From contig OX639992.1 of the NCBI GenBank assembly GCA_951828515.1, positions 2,396,217 through 2,460,216 on the forward strand: 64,000 bases of DNA. The letters run 5' to 3'. This DNA is from an uncultured Poribacteria bacterium (GTDB lineage Bacteria > Poribacteria > WGA-4E > WGA-3G). Under the pieces are notes generated by a model. The model ran no database searches. It had not been told where the DNA came from and saw only the letters and a program-made list of their open reading frames with translations. Positions 43,446 through 51,200 of the stretch are shown here, piece by piece; within the stretch, counting starts at the first letter, position 1; each line of letters opens with the position of its first letter. Made by a program: the position numbers and the translations under genes.

Positions 43446-44294
43446 TTGAAGAAACTAACTATTCTTTTTCTCACGGTTTTGATTTCTACGCAGGTTGAAG
43501 CCAATTTCAATTTTGGACTTCATACGGACTCACATCCTTGGGCGCGTGAAGACCCAAAAGGTGCTCAAGCGGAAATTGATGCCTTGATTAAGATTATTGA
43601 TAATAAAGTAAACCTAACGGCTTTTGACCCCAAGGATATTAAGGGGTTAGCAGATTGGGTCAAGGCACACACGGACGGTGGCGGGAATACTCTGATTCTG
43701 ACAGGTATTACTCCATCAACAATTTATCCAATTGGTAACGCAAAACCTGATGGCTCGCTTCTTGAAGAGTTCCTTGATGCGGGTAATACGATTTTCAATA
43801 CGGGTGAATATACCTTTTATACGTCGGAAGGCCCCGATGAAACGAACGGACAAGCTGCGTTACCCAATGTCGTCGACGTTCCAGAAGCATTCGTATGGCA
43901 GGGCAAAGGCCCAGACGCTTGGCAGGGTGCTCCGGTTGAAATGACCCCGACACAGGAGGGCAAAGACCATGTGCCGAGTCTGAAAAAGTATAACACCTCT
44001 TATCCGTTCCATCTTGAGGATTACGAAAAAAGCCCTTGGGAGTTAGAGGTCGCGCTTGCTGAGAATGATGATCAAGATCCGCGGGTTGAACCGGCTGTGC
44101 TATACAACAAAGACACCGGCGGCCGCCTCGGCATCTTCGTCCAGACCTATGTTGGTGATGTGCCGCATCCGGGTGTTTCGTGGGGCGCGATTATGGGTGA
44201 ATTCATCGTTAACTACTATCTACCAGAGGTTTTATCGGTTGAACTGACCGGTAAATTAACAACGACATGGGGAAAACTGAAATCCCCGAAATAG
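43446..44294 (+). CDS. Secreted protein of unknown fold with LTTTWGKLK tag
   Basis: Starts at a TTG behind AGGAGGAAAA; 282 residues with a signal peptide (LTILFLTVLISTQVEA). The middle (DPKDIKGLADWVKAHTDGGG, GNTLILTGITPSTIYPIG) resembles a glutamine-amidotransferase-like or ThuA-type Rossmann protein, without a clear catalytic Cys. It ends in GKLTTTWGKLKSPK. Located 48 bases after the previous gene. Confidence 0.78.
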   Translation: MKKLTILFLTVLISTQVEANFNFGLHTDSHPWAREDPKGAQAEIDALIKIIDNKVNLTAFDPKDIKGLADWVKAHTDGGGNTLILTGITPSTIYPIGNAKPDGSLLEEFLDAGNTIFNTGEYTFYTSEGPDETNGQAALPNVVDVPEAFVWQGKGPDAWQGAPVEMTPTQEGKDHVPSLKKYNTSYPFHLEDYEKSPWELEVALAENDDQDPRVEPAVLYNKDTGGRLGIFVQTYVGDVPHPGVSWGAIMGEFIVNYYLPEVLSVELTGKLTTTWGKLKSPK

Positions 44295-44415
44295 CAATCG
44301 ATTTCCATCAGCAGTCAGTTGTCAGAGAAGAAACAGTCAGCGGTTACCAGAAACCTCTTAGGTGCCGATTGCTGACAGCCGATTGCTGATAGCCATTAAA
44401 AAATTGGAGGAAAGT

Positions 44416-45216
44416 GTGAAGGTGATGCTTTCACATCGAATAAAAATGAAAAAATTAGCATATCTTTTGGCGGTTCTCGCATTCTTGATGAGTTGTGTAC
44501 TCGCGCATGCAGTCGATCCAGATAAGGATTTACTTATCTATTTACCTTTTGATGAGGGTAAAGGGAACACAGCGGAAGATGTTGGGCCGAATGGATTTGT
44601 TGGTGACGTAAAGAACGCGAAATGGGTGGAAGGTGTCTCAGGTCAGGCACTCCAGTTTAAGGGTGGGAGTGTCAACTTTGATCCACTCAAAATTGATCAA
44701 CCGGAGGAGATGACGATTGAGTTTTGGTTCAAACCCGACGATAAAATTGACAGTGGTGCCCGGATTGATCTGCTCTATCGTTTGCAAGGGGGTGGACGAC
44801 CTCATGTTACGTTCAACCGTGGCGGCGTGTTATTCGGGTACTACTTTGCGACGCAAGGTGTGGAATTACCGATACACACGAATCATGATGCGTTTGAACC
44901 CGAATGGTACTACTTCGTTGGGACGCAGACCAAAAAGACTGGGTGGATGTATATTAACGGCGAACTTGATAACGAAACGGAAGCCGGTGGGGATGCACGC
45001 ATGGATTTCGGTACCCAAGGTATGTGCATCGCAGCGAGTCAGGGTAACGCCAACTTCTTCAACGGTATGGTTGATGAATTTAAGATGTGGAGTGTCGCCT
45101 TCACTGCTGAAGATGTCAAAGCCAGTATGGAAAAAACCCTTGCAGTGCAAGCGGAAGGTAAGTTGACAACAACGTGGGGTAAGCTTAAATCCGGTTCTGA
45201 TGGAATCAGGTTTTAA
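44416..45216 (+). CDS. Secreted LamG-domain protein with LTTTWGKLK tag
   Basis: The GTG at 44416 follows GGAGG by five bases; an ATG at 44425 is an alternative. The roughly 266-residue product has a signal peptide (LAYLLAVLAFLMSCVLAHA) and one LamG/concanavalin domain (LLIYLPFDEGKGNTAEDVG, MTIEFWFKPDD, GWMYINGELDN, FNGMVDEFKMWSVAFTAED). LamG domains bind sugars or proteins. It ends in GKLTTTWGKLKSG plus seven extra residues, the only long overhang beyond the tag. Confidence 0.82.
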   Translation: MKVMLSHRIKMKKLAYLLAVLAFLMSCVLAHAVDPDKDLLIYLPFDEGKGNTAEDVGPNGFVGDVKNAKWVEGVSGQALQFKGGSVNFDPLKIDQPEEMTIEFWFKPDDKIDSGARIDLLYRLQGGGRPHVTFNRGGVLFGYYFATQGVELPIHTNHDAFEPEWYYFVGTQTKKTGWMYINGELDNETEAGGDARMDFGTQGMCIAASQGNANFFNGMVDEFKMWSVAFTAEDVKASMEKTLAVQAEGKLTTTWGKLKSGSDGIRF

Positions 45217-45234
45217 GCGTCTTACCTAACATGT

Positions 45235-48213
45235 CTACCGAATTAATGAGATATGGAGCGGACGGGTTGCTGAGCGACCCTCCGCGTCCACACAAGTTAA
45301 CACATGTTTCCCTCTGGCAGGCGTAAGCCAGTATTGCTCTCCTGCACTCCCTTGAAAAATTAACTCGCCATCCAAAAACCAGAACAGATCCTGTGTCCGA
45401 CTCGAAGCCGAGGCGGTCAATCGAATCTTTTGGTTTTCCAGCGGTATCCCTTCCCGAATGTAATAGATAGTATCTGCTGCTGGGGATAAAATGATCGGAG
45501 CGTTCCCCGCAATGGTTCCGGTACACAAAGGATTGTGCTTCGGCAGGACAGACACGGCAAATCCATTCTCCGCCAACCAAGTCGCCGCATCGGCGGGCCA
45601 CTCTTCAAATATTTGTGCTTGTGTTTCGTTAAGTACGGTGTGAGTTGTAGAATGGCTTTCGGAAACCTTCGGCTTTCGGAAACCTTCAGTTAATAGGCTC
45701 TCTGTTGAAGTTACACTCTCTTGCTGGCTGCGACGCAAGCCGCGTATGGGCTTGCGGGACAATGCTGATCGCTGATCGCTATTTTGCTGACGGCTGACGG
45801 CTGACGGCTGACGGCTATTCTTACGACAATGGGAACAGAGACTATACCCTGTCGCTTCGTCAACATAGATACGTTTATGAATCGTGCAAACCGCTACAGA
45901 TGAGATACCCGGGATATACACATCCTCTTTGTGGACTGGACAGTGTGATGAGACTGGCGCGCCACTAAGGGCACATACTTGCCGTGTTTTCAATTGTTCC
46001 GGCTCGGTAAACCAGCCATGCATGTCTTGTCCTGTCAAGGCGGTAAAGAGCGCGAATAGGATAGGGGTGGCAGCATCTGTACCGCTCAGCATCGGAACCC
46101 CTTTTCCATTGAAATTACCGAGCCATACGCCAATTGTTAATTTCGGTGAGTATCCGATGCACCATGCATCCCGATGCCCATAAGAAGTCCCAGTTTTCCA
46201 CGCAATTTTGGGTAAGTTCATTGTCCTTTCAAAGGCTTCTGCGTTTCTAACGGTGTTGGTAGGCAGTTGTGCGTTTGTTAACATCTCGGTTATGATGAAG
46301 CATGTCTCTTTTCGGAGTAAACGTTGCAAGGATTGGTTTTCGGGGCGTTTGCTGCGCTCTCTTTCGGCTTTCGGCTTTCGGTTTCCAGTGTATTGGCTAT
46401 CTTTCTGACTGCTGACTGCTGACGGCTGACTGCTATTCTTACGACGGCTATTTCGTGAGAGCATTAGTTGATAAGGTCCAAATTCTCCCATATTTGCCAA
46501 GCCGGCATAAAGTGTTGTCAATTCAAGTAGATTCACCTCGCATCCACCGAGGACCATAGAAAGTCCGTACTTTTGGGCAGGCGCGAGTGTAGAGATGCCA
46601 GCCTGTTTCAGAAAGGCGTGTAGTGTCGAACCTCCAACTCGTGCTTTGCTGTCTTGTATCGGAGGCGAGTTGGAGGTTCGGTTTTTCAAGCGGGCGTTAA
46701 GATTAACGGCGGGGACATTGAGAGAACGTGCCAGGGCTTGACGGGCAGTGACATAACCGTTATATTTCCCGTCGTAGTTCACTGGCTCATATCCGGCGTA
46801 GGTGACAGGGACATCGAATAATAGGGTTTCTGGTGTAATCAAGCCCTCTTCCATTGCCAGTGCATAGACGAAAGGTTTGAGCGCAGAACCTGGAGAACGC
46901 GGCGCGAGCGTCCCGTTTATCTGTCCTAATGCGCTCCGGTCGAAGAAATCGTGGGAACCTACCATTGCTAAGACCTGGCGGCTTTGGGTATCCATGACGA
47001 TGATTGCACCTGTGCTGGTGCTATGTGACCCGCGCAAGTTTGGTTTACGCTCTGCATCCAAGTATTCACGAAGGATGCGGACTGCAGTCTCCTGAACCTG
47101 CGCGTCTATTGTTGTGTATATCCTGTCATCTGTTGTCGATTTTGCATGTTTAACCAACAGGCGTGAGAGGTGTGGTGCTTTGAATGGAAGTGGGTGGCGT
47201 TTGTGGGGAATCGGTTCTTGGACTGCCTCCTGCCACTGCCTTTCAGAAATTTGGCGACGTGCCAGGAGACGATTCAGGACTTTTTTGCGTGCCTTTCGAG
47301 CGTTTTCTGGGAACCTGTCGGGTCGCAAACGTTCTGGAGCGTTCGGAATGGCAGCGAGAAGTGCGGCTTCTCCAAGACTCAGCGCGTGTTGCGGTTTGTT
47401 GAAATAGAATCGCGAGGCTGCCGCTGTCCCGACTATATTTCCACCATACGGGAGCATGTTGAAATAAGACGTTAAAATCTCTGATTTGGAATAAGCATGT
47501 TCAAGTTGAAGCGCGCGGAACATCTCAATGAGTTTGTTCGGAATGCTACGCGCTTTGGGTTCCATCAGTCGAGCGAGTTGCATGGTGATGGTTGAACCAC
47601 CGCGCACCACTTCCCCTGCTTTCAAATTGTCATAGAAGGCTGTTGCAATTGACACAGGATTGATGCCATAGTGATAGTAAAACCATCTGTCTTCTGATGT
47701 GAGTATTGCTTGGTGTAGTAAGTGGCTATCAGCCATCAGCCGTCGGCTATCAGTAAAGGGGTTTTTTGGTAAGTGGCTATCAGCCATCAGCACGGGTTGC
47801 TGCCCAATCCTTTCAGCCGTCAGTTTGCTGATTGCTGGCTGCTGACTGCTGGTTGCTATTCGCCACATGCCGTCGTCGGCTAAAAATGCTCGAAGCCACT
47901 CGCCGTTTCTGTCCAATACAATCTGAGATACAGGTGGATGGAGACGTGCTTTGGGGAGCGGGAAGCACCAGTTTGCGAGCATAAAGAGAACAACAATGAA
48001 CAAAAGAGGTAGTATTAGAGTTATGAGTCTTCGGAAGGGTGGTTGTCGGTTGTCGGTTGTCGGTTTTAACCATCGACTCGTGCTTTGCTGTGTTGTATCG
48101 GAGTCGAGTCGATGGTTAAGGTTACAAGTGGGTTTTGTTAAACGAGGGGGAAACGCCCAAGCCAAAACACCTCTTAACTGAAAACTGAAAACTGAAAACT
48201 GAAAACTATTCAT
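45235..48213 (-). CDS. pbpC: Penicillin-binding protein 1C, interrupted by in-frame repeats
   Basis: A 992-residue class A-type PBP1C: a membrane helix (ILPLLFIVVLFML, near 75), a glycosyltransferase domain (EDRWFYYHYGINPVS, RGGSTITMQLARL), a transpeptidase with SPGSALKPF (S-x-x-K), SLN and KTGTSYG, and a C-terminal BiPBP domain (near 900). It makes and crosslinks peptidoglycan in the periplasm. About five stretches (such as SRQPSAVSRQQNSDQRS and NSFQFSVFSFQL) are translated repeats, making it longer than usual. The ATG overlaps the A2M stop (TAATG), so the two are co-translated, as in the known pbpC/yfhM pair. Confidence 0.92.
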   Translation of the reverse strand: MNSFQFSVFSFQLRGVLAWAFPPRLTKPTCNLNHRLDSDTTQQSTSRWLKPTTDNRQPPFRRLITLILPLLFIVVLFMLANWCFPLPKARLHPPVSQIVLDRNGEWLRAFLADDGMWRIATSSQQPAISKLTAERIGQQPVLMADSHLPKNPFTDSRRLMADSHLLHQAILTSEDRWFYYHYGINPVSIATAFYDNLKAGEVVRGGSTITMQLARLMEPKARSIPNKLIEMFRALQLEHAYSKSEILTSYFNMLPYGGNIVGTAAASRFYFNKPQHALSLGEAALLAAIPNAPERLRPDRFPENARKARKKVLNRLLARRQISERQWQEAVQEPIPHKRHPLPFKAPHLSRLLVKHAKSTTDDRIYTTIDAQVQETAVRILREYLDAERKPNLRGSHSTSTGAIIVMDTQSRQVLAMVGSHDFFDRSALGQINGTLAPRSPGSALKPFVYALAMEEGLITPETLLFDVPVTYAGYEPVNYDGKYNGYVTARQALARSLNVPAVNLNARLKNRTSNSPPIQDSKARVGGSTLHAFLKQAGISTLAPAQKYGLSMVLGGCEVNLLELTTLYAGLANMGEFGPYQLMLSRNSRRKNSSQPSAVSSQKDSQYTGNRKPKAERERSKRPENQSLQRLLRKETCFIITEMLTNAQLPTNTVRNAEAFERTMNLPKIAWKTGTSYGHRDAWCIGYSPKLTIGVWLGNFNGKGVPMLSGTDAATPILFALFTALTGQDMHGWFTEPEQLKTRQVCALSGAPVSSHCPVHKEDVYIPGISSVAVCTIHKRIYVDEATGYSLCSHCRKNSRQPSAVSRQQNSDQRSALSRKPIRGLRRSQQESVTSTESLLTEGFRKPKVSESHSTTHTVLNETQAQIFEEWPADAATWLAENGFAVSVLPKHNPLCTGTIAGNAPIILSPAADTIYYIREGIPLENQKIRLTASASSRTQDLFWFLDGELIFQGSAGEQYWLTPARGKHVLTCVDAEGRSATRPLHISLIR
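45786..45816. repeat. GCTGACG heptamer array in pbpC
   Basis: Four and a half tandem copies of GCTGACG. In frame it encodes part of the QPSAVSRQ linker before the BiPBP domain. Confidence 0.85.
46405..46434. repeat. CTGACTG heptamer array in pbpC
   Basis: Four heptamers (CTGACTG, CTGACTG, CTGACGG, CTGACTG) encoding SSQPSAVSSQKDS inside the transpeptidase region. Confidence 0.85.
46627..46680. repeat. Hairpin with conserved 24-base loop, copy 1 (in pbpC)
   Basis: Perfect 15-base arms (CGAACCTCCAACTCG at 46627-46641, complement at 46666-46680) around a 24-base loop TGCTTTGCTGT-C-TTGTATCG-GAGG. The loop recurs at 48081 with different arms. Confidence 0.85.
47827..47857. repeat. GCTGATT-type heptamer array in pbpC
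   Basis: GCTGATT, GCTGGCT, GCTGACT, GCTGGTT in tandem, encoding SSQQPAISKL near residue 120. Confidence 0.8.
48041..48065. repeat. GGTTGTC heptamer array in pbpC
   Basis: Three and a half copies of GGTTGTC, encoding KPTTDNRQPP just before the membrane helix. Confidence 0.85.
48066..48119. repeat. Hairpin with conserved 24-base loop, copy 2 (in pbpC)
   Basis: Perfect 15-base arms (TTAACCATCGACTCG at 48066-48080, complement at 48105-48119) around TGCTTTGCTGT-G-TTGTATCG-GAGT. Loop matches copy 1 at 22 of 24 bases; arms differ but remain fully paired. Confidence 0.85.
48176..48207. repeat. AAAACTG heptamer array at the pbpC start
   Basis: Four to five copies of AAAACTG placed directly behind the pbpC ATG, encoding SFQFSVFSFQL. 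Confidence 0.85.
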
Positions 48214-51200
48214 TATTCTGCAACCACTGCAATACGCGTGCTACCCGTTACAGCAGATTTTGTTGTATCGTACATCGCCTCGGCAACAATGGGAGGTAAG
48301 GTAAATTCACCCCGTGTGACGGCGCGTAGCGCGTAATAGAATTTACGTTCGCGTTGGCGTGGGAACGTGCCGAAGAAGATAAGCCTATCATCGCGAATAT
48401 CAATATAATCCGGCTTGAAATCCTGTGTTTTCAACCATGGAATACCTGCTCGGGATTCTAACCGCGGATTCTCAATTTCAAAACCTGTCGGCAACATATC
48501 AACGACGACAACGTTTTCGAGATTGGCAGTGAGGGATTTGACGTTTACCTCAGCGATGAGCAGTTCCCCGTGTACGAAGGTGCCTGACCGTTCTTCGCCG
48601 TCTTTGTTAAAATAGCGTCTGCGTACTTGTAGTTCACGTTCATATTCTTCGATGAAGGAGTCGCGTTGGATACCAAACGCGCTCCAATAGTAGTAGCAAC
48701 TTCCTTCACCTTTAACAGAGAGTTGGACCCGCGTCCCATCCCATGCTTTATCGGTGTAACAGATCCCCGTTGCGTCGAAGTCAGCGAAATGCTCACCGTT
48801 GCGCGTGAGGGTACCAGTGTAATTTCTATCCATCTGTTTCTTCAGGATCTTGCCGAGTGCCAGAAACGCAAAGGCGTTTTCTTGTGTTGTTGCCCATCGG
48901 TTCCCCTCAGATGCTGCTTCATTTAGATTTTGAACAAGCATCGGGATAGATGGATGGTTTGCGTTAACTTCGGCAAGAACGTCTAACATGATGGCTTGGG
49001 CTCGAATAGGGGAGTTGAGTGTTCCACCGGTCTCTCGTTGTCCGTTCCCCTTATTAAAAGTAGGTGCTACGGATACAGGAAGCATTGACAGGGCAGTTTC
49101 CAGTTCGCCACTGAGTGCGAACGCGCCAGCGAGTTGAAAGTGGCTGTAGTCGCTGAGTCCGCTCAAACCTCTATTTTTCAGGTAGTGCATTGTGCCTCGG
49201 TCAGGGTGTCCAGCAGCAGCTAAGACGTAGGCGGCATAGGTTACTAATGAAATCTTATTTCTTATCTCTTGTGCTTCATTGCTGTCTTCCATGTTTGGTG
49301 AGAATTTCGCCTGTGTTTTTAAACCGTTCAGCATTGCGTCGTAGACCCTGTCCGCTACCTCATAGCCCGCCTTTCGTGCCTCAACGAGGAAGTGAGACGC
49401 ATAAATACTGCTCCATGGGTTTACGTAAGAGCCGCCGGGCCAGTAAGCAAAACGGTCATCTGACTTCAACATACTTTCGATTCTCGTGATACCCGATGTG
49501 ATGTGATGGTCCACTGCATCTTCTGTTGCCAACATCGGTTCGATGCTGCGCGCCAAGTCGCTGAAGTAAAGCAGTGGAAAAACCTTGCTCGTTGTTTGTT
49601 CCAAACATCCGTGTGGATAACGTATAAGATAGCGGAGACTGTCCGCGAATCTGATATTTGGGAACGGCGATAACGTGAGACTAAACTCTGACGAATCGGA
49701 TATTAAATTCGATGGGAAAATGAAATCAACAGGTTCATCTGCGCGGACCACTCCTTGTCCAGTTTGTGTTACAGGTGGCGCGACGGAACGCAGTGGGATT
49801 TTTACATCCAACTGTGTTGTTTGTGTATTACCGTGCGCTGCGAGGTTGAAGTTGGCTTCCCCTATTGCATCCTGAACGAGAATATCGAAAAAGACTTGTG
49901 CTTCTGCGCCTGCGTCAACCCGCTTGTCTATACTGAGTTTGCCTACTATGTTCGTAGGAGCGGTTTGTAGCCCCGATTCCTTCTCCGAATCCCCTTGAGG
50001 CGACGTTTCGGACGGATTGAGATCGCTTGCTGAAAGGAGTCGCACATCGCCTGATGCTTGCAATTCAACTGTAAATTCTCCTGCTGTACCTGTGTCGTTA
50101 AAAAGAGTAACAGGTACCCGAACCTTATCACCACCTGCAAGGAATCGTGGGAATGTCGGCGTTAAAACGATGGGTTCGCGGACAGTCAGATACGCTTCAG
50201 TGCCCCCGTAATCTCCACTCGCGAATGCGACTGCCATCAACCTCAATGTCCCATTGAACTGTGGAATCTTGAATTGAACAGTACCCCGACCGTTTCCATC
50301 AGTTTTCACGAATCCGGACCAGAGTGAAATCGGCGTGACGCGTCGGATGCTGCCTGTGCTCAATCGTTTCCGCAGTTCCGCCTGCCGTGTCGTGGCAGCA
50401 TCTCCACCCGTACTTGAATCGTCGGTGACGTTTGCGATTTCCGGTAGGATCCCACTATACAGGTCAAAGGAACGCGTCTTAAGCCCGCGCTGTCGATAGA
50501 AGTGGTCGTGTGGGTTGGGTGTTTTGAAATCAGTTAACGCGAGGATCCCTTCATCAACGGCTGCGATACAAACATCATATTTTTGCCAAGAACGTCTACC
50601 ATGCACTTGGAACGCAAGAGTCACTTCACTATTCGGTAGGACTGTCACTGAATGGTTGTCAGCCGTCAGCCGTCGGCTTTCAGTGTGTGGCGATTGGGTC
50701 CTACTTTCTGCCATAGATGCTGATTGCTGATCGCTGATTGCTGACCGCTGATCGCTCATCCACATTTCTATCGAAAGCCGCCGCCGCGTTTCATCTATTT
50801 TTAATGGAATTACCCCAAACGCACGGGCAGGAAGAGGCGATTTCTTATCAGTCACAGCCCCTTCCATTGGGATGGCGCGGACCAGTGTCGCAGAGAGATA
50901 CACATTCGGTCTATAAGCGTACCGGACTGGGATTGATAACGTTGTCGTGTTGTTTTTCATCACTATTGTCCGGTAGCTCAACACCTTTTCCCGTTCGACA
51001 GTCAGCAGGAGTGTGCCTGGAAACGGAGCCTTAATATATAGTTTTGCTGTTTGCCCGGGACGGTAAGCAGGCTTATTAAGTGTCAGTTCCAGTCGGGTGG
51101 GATGTTCCATAGAAACTGGGATGTTTCCCCATCCACTGACGTAAAATCCGAGTTCTGCAGTCGCGTGTGAGGCGATGTCCTGAAGGCGAACGCGGTATTC

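Noticed and set aside
46220-46700. Frameshifts or a pseudogene in pbpC
   Set aside because: Odd Ser/Gln-rich stretches are in-frame repeats; catalytic motifs on both sides are intact in one frame.
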